Assembly (NCBI GenBank): GCA_029582165.1
Contig: CM055876.1
Location: forward strand, 12,292,501-12,356,500
DNA: 64,000 nt
Direction of reading: 5' to 3'
Origin: Portulaca oleracea
Taxonomy: Eukaryota > Streptophyta > Magnoliopsida > Caryophyllales > Portulacaceae
Of this stretch, positions 31,820 to 41,990 are shown in pieces; position 1 is the stretch's first letter; every line of letters starts with the position of its first letter. Below the pieces are notes generated by a model. The model saw only the letters and a program-made list of their open reading frames with translations. It was not told the origin of the DNA and made no database searches. The translations under genes were made by a program, and so were the position numbers.

Positions 31820-33930
31820 GGTCAATGCATGTTAGGCCGGTCAAGGGAGTATTTAATTGGGTTTTAAGATGGGTAGGTGGGAAGTTTGAGAAGATGGGTG
31901 AATGGTCTTTAAAAATGGGAACACCCTTATCCATATACTTTCATCGACACTTCCATTTTCTACTTCCTCACTCACTCTTTCTCTCTCTAAAATCCCGAGT
32001 AACCAGCCCTTACCGGGTGATCATACCGCCAGGTGTGGCATTTCCTCGAGCCCCCACCTCGGTTTTCGCGTCTCCTTGCCGCCGGTGTACCTCAATTTTC
32101 CCCACCAGATCCGGGAACTTGACCGGAGCCACAGAATACCGCCAAGTATCCGTCTCCTTTTTACTGTTTTATTCGGAGTTTAGATCTAAAATTTTCTGCC
32201 GGAACGGACGCCATACCGCCAGGTATGGTCTCGGGTTCAGACCCGAGCTTGACCCACTGACTTGCCGGAATTTTGCTGAAACGGGTACCATACCGCTGGG
32301 TATGGTCTCGTTTCTGAGTTTTCAGATTCGAATTTTTAAGCTGATTTTCGCTCGAGTCTCGGAATTTGAACTCGGAAAATTCGTCGGAACTCGGACCATT
32401 CCTGGCGGTATAGCCTGGTTCAGGCTCGTTCTCGGGTTTCCTTTTGCGCGGTCTGTGGGAGACCCATACCTGGCGGTATGGGCTCGGGTTCAGACCCGAG
32501 GCTGACTCACTCCGGTTTTCGGGTCAGATTTCGTACAACCCGGGGTAGCTTCCATGCTTGCTTGCATGGTTTCGGGTCTGGGTCTTGGTTCTAGTTCGGG
32601 AATTTTACTTTGTCCCGGGATTTTAAACCTCCCTTTTGTGTTCTGTAGTTTGTTTTTGGCAATGACGCAACCTTTGAAACCACGAGGTATCAGAATGAAC
32701 ATGTGTGGCTTAGGAGATCGGAAGTCCCGGTAAGCCTTTCAAACTCATATTTTTTGTATGGTCTTGGTATTCTTTATGCATGCTTTATGCCATCCTTGTC
32801 ATGTATTGAGGCCCAAAACTTTTTGTTGTTTTTTGTGTTGTCAAATTTTTAGAGTTTAACATTGGGATTAACTAGTAATCCCAAGATTTTTCTCATAAAA
32901 ATATGATGTCATGCCTCCAGGCATGCACCTCTGTCCAGTTTTCCATACTTTTCTGTACAGTTTTTTTTTTTTCAAATCCTTGTACAGTCAGGCTGTTATG
33001 CCTCCAGGCATGCAGCTCTGTCCCGTCAATGTCGATCGATCGATCCTTTCATTATTCAAACTCAGGCGTGCTACCATGCCTGCAGGTATGGTGCTCTGTC
33101 CGGAGTTTTTCTGCACGGTCCGGATAGATTTAAGTCTGGGCAGGCTGGCATACCTCTAGGTATGGTGCTCTGTCCGGAGTTTTTCTGCACAGTTCGGACG
33201 AATTTAAGTCTGGCCAGGCTGGCATGCCTCCATGTATGGTGCTCTGTCCGGAGTTTTTCTGCACAGTCCGGACAAATTTAAGTCTGGGCAGGCTGGCATG
33301 CCTGTGTATGGTGCTCGTCCGAGTTTTTCGCACGCATGCATCGACATATTTAAGTCCGGGTAGGCTGGCATGCCTCCAGATATGGTGCTATGTCTGCTGA
33401 ATTCTGTCCAGTTTTCGTTGTTTTTGCACAGTCCCGTTAGATTTGGGTCTAGTCGTTGTCGCCTCGGGCATGCAACTTTGCCCAACTTTCTTTGTTTTTC
33501 TACACTGTCTCGTCAGATTTGGGCCTAGTCAGGTTGTCATGCCTCCAGGCATGCAGCTCTGTCCAGCTCGGGGTCCGTCATTCGGATTTCACTTGTTGCT
33601 TGGAACCCTAGGCAGGCTGCCATGCTTACAGGCATGGCGCTCTGCCCGATGTTTTTTTTTTCTTCGCATGGCCCAACCTTGAGTCCCCTTTGCCGAGCAT
33701 ACCGCCAGGTATTGCTCTATGAAATCTTGCATTTTGTCTTCGCATCGGGTCCATTTTGTAAGACCTGTGTCCGCACCATGTCCGCGATATGGTACCGCTT
33801 TTCCGGTCTCCTCCGTTCGAACCACGGTATGGTCCGAGCCATACCTGGCGGTATGGTGTCTGGTTGCAAGACTCAGACCCGACTTGTTCTTGGCAGTATG
33901 GGTGGGTTTTTTCCGTATGCTCGAGTCTTC
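31820..33930. repeat. Long series of palindromic modules in the 3' region
   Basis: From 32020 to 32480, 17-bp modules such as cataccgccaggtatgg (32211) and catacctggcggtatgg (32463) recur, with ctcgggttcagacccgag beside two of them. From 32905 to 33720 the core is catgcctccaggcatg or a variant, set in about 80-bp degenerate tandem units (ggtatggtgctctgtccgga at about 33083, 33163 and 33234). Two more cat-ggt modules are near 33700 and 33838. The region is GC-rich relative to its flanks and has no coding ORF. Confidence 0.8.
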
Positions 33931-33989
33931 TCAGTTTAATTCAGAAATGAGTTATTTCCAAACTAATTCTTGTGAACATTGTGAATTGA

Positions 33990-34210
33990 AATTTTAGAGT
34001 TTAACTTAGAAAATGAATTATTTTCCAAATTATTTCTCATAAAAATTTACGATCCGCTTTAGAGTTTAACCCGAAAAAATGAGCTAATTCTCATAAAAAT
34101 TTGTGATCTGAATTTTAGAGTTTAACTCAGAAAATGAGCTAATTCTCATAAAAATTTGTTATCCGAATTTGAGAATTTAACTCGAAAAATGAGTTAATTC
34201 TCGTAAAACT
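33990..34210. repeat. About 56-bp tandem repeat
   Basis: Units start agagtttaac at 33996, 34061 and 34117 and gagaatttaac at 34171, each followed by aaaatga...ttctcataaaaattt. It is noncoding. Confidence 0.75.
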
Positions 34211-37008
34211 CGGATTATTTCTTCGTCAGCAACATCCTTTGAGCTTCTAGCAATACTTCCGAAGGCAATCAAGACTCCAACTGAGCTTGCTTGATTTCTA
34301 GCCGCCATGGTTGCATTTCTTTTGATGTTCGGGCGGGAGGCAGAAGAATGCAAATGCGGTTTCATGCATGTTATGCTACATGAATTACACGAAAATAAAT
34401 ATGTACAAAACTCTTTCATGTACAATACACAACTCTATTATGCATTATATTCTATAAGATTCTTTATACATGATTTTATGCAGTCCTAATTTTAATGCTT
34501 GATGTGACTTTTTTTTATTTTTCTGTATGCAATGTATGTGACCCTTTTTTTGACTTGAGAAGAAAAATAAATAAATAAATAAATAAAAACTAAAAAAAAA
34601 CTAACATGACTCAAAATGAAAATGAAAAACGAATTAATGCGACTCAAAATGCAAACTAATGTGACTTAAAATGAAAAATGCACATGACCTAAAACCAAAA
34701 ACTAAAAAATGCACATTAATTTGCTGCATGTGTGCGATATGAACAACCCCCACTTTCCCGAGGAAAGAAAAAAAAATAAGGAAAAGTAAATTAAAACGCT
34801 AAATGTCAAGGGCGATTTCGAAGTGAGTTTCAGGACAAGACGAAAAATGGAGAACAATGAGTTCTCTTGTCTCGCAAGTTGCCATGAAGTGGTCATTGAG
34901 TGATGAATGAGCCCCCAGTTGAAATGTCGCAAAACAATGTATAAATGGAAGACTCGGCTAACTTATTCTTCTTGATGGGATGGTTAGAATGCTTTACTTC
35001 AATGACATGGATAGGAACCCGAAGCACAAGGAGGGATCAAGTGGTAAGCCATCTTGATTTCCCTTGCCTTTTCTCTATCTTTCCTGGTTCTTTTATTTAG
35101 GGAGGAACGTGTAAGCACCAAGCCCCCAGTACCGGTGAACAAACGTCTTTAGATGAGTCAAAATGGTTGACCTAGGTACGTATTGCCTTCAAGTAATCCT
35201 TATTTTGATGCAGTTGGCTTCTTGTTCTATTAAAGGAGTTATTCTTCACTCAGGTGTTCTGGAAGTGAGGACTAACTGTCGAATCTCATACATGCACTAA
35301 TGACCAAATCAGAAGAGCTTACAAGGTGATGGGGTGAAAATGGGAATGATGGAAAAGATAGTGAATGCTCATGCCCAAATAGAGGGCGAGATAAGGTTTT
35401 GAGTGGTTCGGTGAGGATAGCGATTAGATGAACAAGATGGTGAATGGATGAGTAGTTCGATAGACAGAAGTTCGAACTGGTGATTGGTGAAGGTGGATGA
35501 GAAGGTCTATGGATGGAGTACCATATCTCATAAGGGAAGAGATGGTCAAATTGCTATGGTTTGATGAATTTAGGTATGAAGGGTGATCCAAGTCTGATGG
35601 GAAAAGGTGGGTGTGCTTTGGTGAAAGAAATCTGACAACTTGTCAGTGTCATTAGAGACAAAGGTTTCCTCTCCTTTTGCCTAGCTCGCCTGATGAGGTT
35701 TTCAAGCTAGCCACTCTTTATTTTATCTCTCAAAGACCAAAAGATTTGATGATGGATTTTCTCTAAAGTGAATTGCAGCGGCCGGGCCTCAAAGAGGTTC
35801 TCCTACGTATCCAGTGTGGAATCAGGCCAGACGTAGTTCAACAGGTGCAGCTTTGATTGAAGCCTCAAGAAGGACTTTGAGATGGATCGAAAGTTTAATG
35901 GGAAGGATAGGTGTGAAGGTTTGACGGGGAGGTTTTGGGATGTGCGAGTGACCAATGTAAACCGACAATTGCCTCTTATGCCTCTTATTCTTGCTTTCTT
36001 CTTTTTCTTTTTTTTTCTTCTTTTCTCTCTTTATTTTTTTCTTCTTTTTTTCTCTTTCTTTTTTTTTTTGAACTCGACTACCTCAATCTATATTTTTCTT
36101 ATCAATGATATTGGTCACCCGTAACACATTAGTTTGCTTAGATGGATTTATGGATGAGATGGTCGTAAAATGAATGACCGGGTTCGTGGTGGTGGTTAAG
36201 AAGATGATGTGTGAAGAAATGTAGGTGAAGCAATGAAGTGAAAATGAAGGTGGTTATGATGTAGGTGGTAAGGGATGAAAGCCTTCTATCATAGGCATAT
36301 CTTTTTAAGCTGCATGATTTATTTGATAGTGAGATTCACTTTTAGAGACTATTGGTCGCTTTGAATTCTCTCCTTTTGCCTAACCTGTTGGGTGAGTGTT
36401 CAGGTTAGCTTCCCTCCTCTTAATTTTTACTCATTCACCTCTCCTTTTTCCCAATTTGTTAGATGCGTGTTCAAGGTGGCCTCGCTCCTTTTTATTTATC
36501 TCTCCTTTTGCCTAAGTTCGTTTGGCGGTGAAGTTAGCCTCTCTTCTCTCTATTAACCTTGGACTCGGGGTTGGGTGCAACAGCATAAAGAAGGTGTGAT
36601 CAAGATGTGAGATGGAACGGAAAATGTGAGCAGAGGGATGAGTCAGACTTGGACGGTCATATGGGTGAGTGAGCTCTTCAATTCAAATCAGGAATGCAAG
36701 CACAAGATTATTTCTTTAGTAGTTTAGAAGCAAATGAAGGATCAGGGAAGACGAGAGTCATAATCATGAAAGGTTTCATCTTTATTGAATGCAGCTAAGA
36801 TGAATACATTAAAAAAAATTTGCTTGGGAGATGTCCCAACTAACTCTAAAAATGAAGACGATTGCCATGAAAAGAAAAGACGCAACATGAGGGGATCGCC
36901 TAATTGATCTTTGCAGATAGGGGTTTTGGAAAGATCCTGTTTGACTCTGTAGTAAGCCACGTTCAAATTAGGTTTCTATGCTGCGATTGGCAGTGACAAC
37001 TTCCCGGA
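34211..37008 (-). other. Noncoding 3' region where pol would be expected
   Basis: No polymerase motif was found. A phrase of the type ctccttttgcctar...gcc recurs near 35670, 36378 and 36500. At 35790-35850 the sequence cctacgtatccagtgtgga...acgtagttc occurs, a phrase I recall from plant retrotransposon 3' regions. A long pyrimidine tract lies at 35995-36070. The region fits a pol-deleted derivative with a long 3' UTR. Confidence 0.55.
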
Positions 37009-37938
37009 TTAGAGCATTTCTTCTATCTTGGCCTCCACCATTAACCCCAGCTTCTTTAGAGCTGAAAAGTCTGAGATTAACTGGCATTCCATCAAGCTAG
37101 CATATCTTGGCCTAAGCCCTTGTATAAACACCTGGATTTGATAGTCCATGGTTACCTTGTCAGTCATCAAAGCCTTTTGAACGTTCCAACGATTAAAGTA
37201 ACTCATGAATGACTCTCCTTCACTTTGTTTGATTGCCGCCATTTCACTCATGGTTACATCAACATCTTGACTAGCTGCGTATTGTTGAATGAAGGCCTTG
37301 TAAGTGGCCTCCCAATTCTCTTGGGTATCTACTGGAAGGGTGTAGTACCACTTAAGGACCTCGTCACTCAAAGTCCATGGGAAGACATGAGCATACAGAC
37401 TAGGGTCTACTTCCTTTAAGGCCATCATGTGCGCGAAGCTACGCACATGATGAGTGGGGTTCTCCATGGCCTTAAATTTCTTCTCGGACAAGGAGAATTT
37501 GTGAGGAAGCTTGGTCTGAGGAGCAGTTGGTAAGCCAATGTCCAAGAAATGTTCCCTAAATTGAGGGATTTGCCTCAGCATGTTCTGCAGGTTATCAACC
37601 CTGTTGTCCTGAAATGGCGCAAGTTGCTCATCCCTGGGTATAGTCTTTTCAATGCCCACACTTCTATCATCATCCTCTGGGTCTTGTCCTATGCCTAATC
37701 TGTCATTGATTGTTTGAATGGCCTGGATGACCCCTTCGATCCTACGATCATGTTGGTTGGATCGTGTTTCTATTAAAGTACGGATGTCCCGCACCACATC
37801 AGAAAGGTCCGCAACAGTGATGGGTTGGCCCCTTGCTTCTTCTTCAGCCATGAAGTTGGAAGGAACGGACACAGTATCGCTTGTTGTTAATGAAGTTTGA
37901 GAACGAGTGTCGGAATCAGTATCAAGGACAACAGACAA
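37009..37938 (-). CDS. Ogre/Tat-like Gag, about 270-310 aa, apparently shortened
   Basis: This is a Retrotrans_gag-type protein. FMEN-like PTHHVRSFAHMMALKEVDPS leads to HVFPWTLSDEVLKWYYTLP, then ENWEATYKAFIQQYAASQD, KQSEGESFMSYFNRWNVQKA and IQVFIQGLRPRYASLMECQL. The frame is open upstream of 37938 without an ATG; the first in-frame ATG is at 37851 (MAEEEARGQ). So translation starts either there or further upstream in a diverged leader. It ends at 37009 (EAKIEEML) with no zinc knuckle and no protease, so it is shorter than Gag of autonomous Ogre elements. Role by family: particle formation and RNA packaging, with enzymes supplied in trans. Confidence 0.82.
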   Translation of the reverse strand: MSVVLDTDSDTRSQTSLTTSDTVSVPSNFMAEEEARGQPITVADLSDVVRDIRTLIETRSNQHDRRIEGVIQAIQTINDRLGIGQDPEDDDRSVGIEKTIPRDEQLAPFQDNRVDNLQNMLRQIPQFREHFLDIGLPTAPQTKLPHKFSLSEKKFKAMENPTHHVRSFAHMMALKEVDPSLYAHVFPWTLSDEVLKWYYTLPVDTQENWEATYKAFIQQYAASQDVDVTMSEMAAIKQSEGESFMSYFNRWNVQKALMTDKVTMDYQIQVFIQGLRPRYASLMECQLISDFSALKKLGLMVEAKIEEML

Positions 37939-38996
37939 GCCTGCGCTTGGTGGTGTGAATGAGATTGGTGAAAAGCTTGATAACCTTTGAGATCCGACTC
38001 TAGCCCAGGACTTAACTCTTTGTTGTTTGGGTCCTATTTTGCCTGTATGGAAACCATAGAGCTCAAAATTAACCCTGACATTGACCTACCCAAAGATCTA
38101 GTGACCTATATGGGACAACCTAATGCAAACAATGCCTATATGATGAATGTTTTTTTTTCGCTTTTTTTTTATTTTAGGGCAGACACAACCAACGTTGGGC
38201 TTGCAAGAAGACCTCTAACCTAATATGAAATTATGTACAGGGAAGGTCCATCGGGCCATCATAAGATCGAGTCAACATCAAAGTCTTAATGAACTCAGAC
38301 TCGAATAATGACTGGATACACACTTTATAGGCCCAAATACAACCGAGGGTTGGACAAAACCAAGCTAAGATCTCGGGCTTAATCAAACCTCTTTGATTCG
38401 GGCCCAAGAGAGACATCTAGGTCTTCTTTAACTTTTGCTTGATTATTATCCAAACTAAAGTGGTATTTGGGGGGAATGAGACCGACTCTTAGAACAAAGG
38501 GGAAAACATATAGCACATAATTTACACATATCACAAGGAGATGCACATAGCATACAAATGGGTAATGCACCTAACCAAGGTCCTATATTCATGGGTTTAA
38601 GGTCGGATACTTAAAACTAACATACTCATGTCTCTCATGCGCCACAAATTCTATGGAGTTCATAGTAGTGTGACCCGTGTGTTTCTCGCAAAATTAAAGG
38701 GACAATGTAAATTCATAATCCGAGAATTTTGGAGTGCTTCATGAGTGGGAAAGTAATTTGCGATCTTCTCGAAATGTGAGGTTCATTCCTTGAATTCGGA
38801 AATATACTTTACCCAAAAGGGAAATTGGGTTGAAACCTAGACTGTACCTTTGGGTTCATCCCGATTTATAAAAATCGAGATGGAGGTCCGTATGCTTGAT
38901 GTCTAACTAAATAATAAAAATTATAAGAATTAATTTCTCCTTTTTTACTCAAAAATTTAAAAAAATGGTTTTTCAAGTTTTACCCTCTTAAAGTAA
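37939..38996 (-). other. 5' leader of the Ogre/Tat-like element
   Basis: This is about 1 kb between the primer-binding site and gag, without a recognised ORF. It contains a poly-T run (38148-38174). Confidence 0.6.
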
Positions 38997-39015
38997 GTCC
39001 CCAGTGGAGTCGCCA
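38997..39015 (-). other. Primer-binding site, Ogre type (tRNA-Arg)
   Basis: The minus strand reads TGGCGACTCCACTGGGGAC, two bases from the 5' LTR end (39018). This PBS is characteristic of Ogre elements; the tRNA-Arg match is from memory. Confidence 0.82.
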
Positions 39016-39017
39016 TT

Positions 39018-39988
39018 TGTGGGACCCGGGAAGATCCCCGTTATCCCTCGCAGTGTACGGCGAATTGAAAGGGGTGTCTTTTCTTGGAAAGGATTTAAAT
39101 ACATTTTATTATGATGTTCAAATGAATCAAAATAATAAATAAAAAGAGTCGCCAATTAATTTTTAATGAGAATTAATAAACTCAAATTTAAACTCCATAA
39201 ACCACGAACCATGAGATTCGGATCCGGGGGTAAGGTTACGAATTCGAAAGTAAAAACCCTCGAATTCACCCGTTCAAAGAACGGACTCTACTAAATCGGT
39301 TAATTTAAAGAAAAGAGTAGGAGAGCAGAATTAATTAGATTAATCAATATTATTTAGTGCACACAAATGAAATGATTAAATGTAAAAATAAAATAAATGC
39401 GAATAGAAGAATGAAATAAAAGAACAAAAGTATAAACATTTACAAGTTAACATTTAGTCAATTTGATTAGAGCATCAATATTATTATTTAAGTTGGATTT
39501 ACATCATAATAAAGTGAGAATAAAATAAGAAAAAAATAATACTAACCTCAAGTTATTGCCAAGATTATGAATGCAAGATGATGATGATGATGAGAAGAAG
39601 AATGAGGAGGGAGGAGAAGAAAGATAAAATCACCTAGTGTGAATACTCCTAGGATGATTTTGAGGTGTAGAAAAAGAGTGGAAATGAGGGTGTATTTATA
39701 GTGGTGGAGGTAGGTTTATTTATGGTGGTGAATGAAAGAATATTGGGAGGATAAAATCAAATAAAGGTTGAATTTATTTGATTTGGAAGAATGAGGAAGG
39801 ATGAAATAAAAGATAAAGAAGGATTTGATTGGGTTTGATTTGATTTTGGGGGATTTTAACATGTGAAGAATGTGTGCATTTCAAAAATCATTGGCATTTA
39901 ATCCTAAATTAAAAATAAAGATAAAAAATGATTAAAATAAATTACATAATTACAAAGCTGAATTGAGTGACAAAATTCAGCGTCTACA
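39018..39988 (-). repeat. 5' LTR of the Ogre/Tat-like element (971 bp)
   Basis: It starts TGTAGACGCTGAATTTTG on the minus strand at 39988 and ends at GGTCCCACA, 39018. A TATA-like tataaata in minus orientation lies near 39695. Confidence 0.93.
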
Positions 39989-40601
39989 ATAGAATTGACC
40001 GGAAGGTCGAAAATAAGCTTAATAATGAAAAGGAGACCAACACGAATCGTGTCTGGTGTGACACTACCCGTGTTAGCGTCCAAAGAGCACTGTTTTTGTG
40101 CACTGGGTCAACACGGACCGTGTTAGACCCAGTCGGGATTGATTTTTGAAATCCCTTAAATAAAGCCTTGGGATTAATCTCGATTGATCATTAATAGGGA
40201 TAATCTTTGACTGAGAAATCAGTCAAGCAATCCACATTAATGATTCAAAGACATATCCCTTGGATAATGCCTCCTATTATGTCAAGTTTGAATGGATTGT
40301 CTACTCCATGAACATTATAAAAGGAGGAGGAATTCTCCATTCATCCTCACCTCATCTCTTCTTCAAGTTTCTAGAGAGCTTCAACACACTCTTTGAGGTG
40401 TTGACTGCAGCAACATTTTTTGAGAGCCTTTAAGAAATCTTATTACTTTGCTTACAAGAAGTTAGGTTTTACCCTTGAGTCTTTCACGGTCTAGTGAATA
40501 AGTCTTAAGGGGAGACGGGCTTGCCCTCGACTCCTAGCCACCCAAGTGATCCCCCATCTTCCATGTGACCGTGTTTATCCATCTCATTGTTTTTTCCAAC
40601 A
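39989..40601 (+). repeat. Right 613 bp of the split 3' LTR (LARD-like element)
   Basis: It continues the LTR broken at 30133. It holds only one aacacggaccgtgtt unit (40110-40124) where the left LTR has four, explaining most of the length difference. Confidence 0.9.
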
Positions 40602-40734
40602 AAACATTCTCTATGACTTTTGTGGTGCCAGTAGCTTATTTATGGAATTATGGTTATTTGTGAATCTACTTGTTATACTTCTATCGGTGCTTAGTATATT
40701 TTTATCGGTCCTTAATACTATTATTTTTGGGAAG

Positions 40735-41040
40735 GTCTGTGGTAGTCAACTTTTTTTTTTACTATGATAGTTAAATTGAATATTAGCCCTTAATTATAGA
40801 TAGAATAATCTTAACCGTTGATTTGAATTTTATTATTCCATTAATTTTATTAATGCAATATTTAGCAAATAATTTAATTCCCATAAAAATCTTTCACAAT
40901 CATCCGAAAGATTGTAGATTTTCCATAAAAAAATAGAAAGATTGTGGATTTTACGTATAGGATAATGTGTTATGTATTTGATTAATTTTTTTTTTTTGAG
41001 GAAAAAACGGCCAAAAGCCATAGATTAATTTCTTTGAAGA
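40735..41040. mobile_element. Remnant related to the TIR element at 22069
   Basis: actatgatagttaaattgaa (40770 region) followed by tattagccctta repeats the inner TIR phrase at 22104-22135. The partner end is not clear; the stretch is AT-rich with poly-T runs. Low certainty. Confidence 0.4.
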
Positions 41041-41110
41041 TTTCCTTCCACAAATCACCACGAGTCTCTCCAGCGTGCTTCGTCCTCGCTCACACGCTGC
41101 CTAAGAAAAC

Positions 41111-41179
41111 TTCCCAGGAGGTCACCCATCCTTTGACTACTTCCAGCCAAGCACGCTTAATTGAGGAGTTCCCAACGGA
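41111..41179 (-). repeat. 5S-rRNA-like block in the truncated 3' LTR
   Basis: On the minus strand it carries the 5S internal-control-region-like phrases GTTGGGAACTCC, TTAAGCGTGCTTGG and GGATGGGTGACCTCCTGGG. It is not a functional 5S gene: only part of the 120-nt RNA is represented, with several substitutions. Confidence 0.85.
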
Positions 41180-41538
41180 TAAGCTACCATAAAAGAAGGT
41201 GCACCTTGGTGATATGAGTAGTCATTTCAAACCTTTTAAGCCACACTTTGACCACATACATGGGGTATTACAGTCACCCCCACTTAAGCACACAACGTCC
41301 TCGTTGTGCCACAATCCAATCCAGAATCTTTGCCCCGCTAGGTGACTGCCCATGGCTCTCCCGTCCACTGGCGCAGCTCAGGGTCACGGGTCGGCTCTAA
41401 TACCATCTGTAACGCCCCGACCTCTCCCGCGCTGCAGACATTACCGATAACTGCTTCAAGGATCGCTGACTGGCCCAACAAATCACCACGAGTCTTTCCA
41501 GCGTGCTTCCTCCTCGCTCACACGCTGCCTGAGAAAAC

Positions 41539-41608
41539 TTCCTAGGAGGTCACCCATCCTTTGACTACTCCCAGCCAAGCACGCTTAATTGAGGAGTTCC
41601 CAACGGAT
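41539..41608 (-). repeat. 5S-rRNA-like block in the 5' LTR
   Basis: The second copy, nearly identical to 41111-41179. In Cassandra the 5S-like block may provide a Pol III promoter. Confidence 0.85.
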
Positions 41609-41724
41609 GAGCTACCATAAAAGAAGGTACACCTTAGTGATATAAGTAGTCATTTCATCTTTTAAGCCATACTTTGACCACATACATGGGGTATTACAGC
41701 TCCATTGCACTCTCGGTTTACAAA

Positions 41725-41990
41725 CTAGAAAAAGAAAGATCTAAAGTGACGACCTAGGGATAAACAGTCTTGGATGATCCTTGTTGCTCCCGGATTCGGG
41801 CCTGTCTTTCCTTGCATTCCTCTTATCACCTGCAGACTATCAGTTTCGACAACCACATTCCTGCATCCCAACTGCTGGGCCAATTTCAGACCCATCTTCA
41901 CAGCCCCGGCTTCCATTGCGTCAATACTCCATGCTACTTCCTTGAACTCGGTGCACCCATTTGTCATTCCAGATGCCTACTTTGCTGCCA
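41725..41990 (-). pseudogene. RNase H-like (RVT_3) fragment, probably from a LINE
   Basis: The frame reads AWSIDAMEAGAVKMGLKLAQ, then QLGCRNVVVETDSLQVIRGM, the pattern of the plant RNase H-like domain found at the C-terminus of many LINEs and in small host proteins. The acidic residues of ETDS are present. No other domain is adjacent; the fragment directly follows the Cassandra element. Confidence 0.65.

Larger units (their letters stand above)
30134..39988 (-). mobile_element. Ogre/Tat-like, gag-only LTR retrotransposon (9.86 kb), nested
   Basis: The LTRs are 30134-31089 (3') and 39018-39988 (5'), beginning TGTAGACGCTGAATTTTG and ending GGTCCCACA on the minus strand. The target duplication is atagg on the left and ataga on the right; the unoccupied site in the other host LTR reads ataggattgacc (25360 region), so one base mutated later. 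The primer-binding site is TGGCGACTCCACTGGGGAC (38997-39015), the type reported for Ogre elements (tRNA-Arg). A purine tract AAAGTGGGGGCTAAC abuts the 3' LTR (31090-31104). Only gag is present; no protease, RT, RNase H or integrase is found in the 5.9 kb between gag and the 3' LTR. That long 3' region holds tandem repeats and hairpin modules. Confidence 0.9.
25312..40601 (+). mobile_element. LARD-like LTR retrotransposon split by a nested insertion
   Basis: The LTRs start tgttggagtatttcaag and end ttttttccaaca. The left LTR is 25312-26035; the right one is interrupted, 30079-30133 plus 39989-40601. A purine tract (gaaatggcgggggat, 30064-30078) abuts the right LTR, giving plus orientation. The element is flanked by aaac on both sides (25308-25311 and 40602-40605), a 4-bp duplication or a 5-bp one missing an A. 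The internal region (26036-30078, 4.0 kb) encodes no Gag or Pol and has no ORF above about 90 codons. I see no standard primer-binding site after the left LTR (atcttaagacttattg). A coding-free internal region between LTRs fits the LARD definition. Excluding the insertion it is about 5.4 kb. Confidence 0.85.
41049..41698 (-). mobile_element. Cassandra-type TRIM with 5S-rRNA-like LTRs
   Basis: Two direct repeats (41049-41272 and 41408-41698) share tgtaat-acccc ends: on the minus strand TGTAATACCCCATGTATGTG ... GGGGCGTTACA. The internal 135 bp holds TGGTATTAGAGC (41394-41405, tRNA-Met type primer site, two bases from the LTR) and a purine tract AAGTGGGGGTGAC abutting the other LTR. Each LTR contains a 5S-rRNA-like block: AATTAAGCGTGCTTGG and GGATGGGTGACCTCC on the minus strand. 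No ORF is present. These are the defining traits of Cassandra elements. The distal about 65 bp of the 3' LTR is missing (truncated at 41049), so no target duplication can be read. Confidence 0.9.

Noticed and set aside
34307..34489. Small plus ORF with many aromatic residues
   Set aside because: Lies in the noncoding 3' region of the Ogre/Tat-like element, with composition following the AT-rich DNA.
41111..41608. Functional 5S rRNA genes
   Set aside because: Only part of the 5S sequence is present, with substitutions, and it lies within LTRs carrying a PBS and polypurine tract; this is Cassandra, not rDNA.
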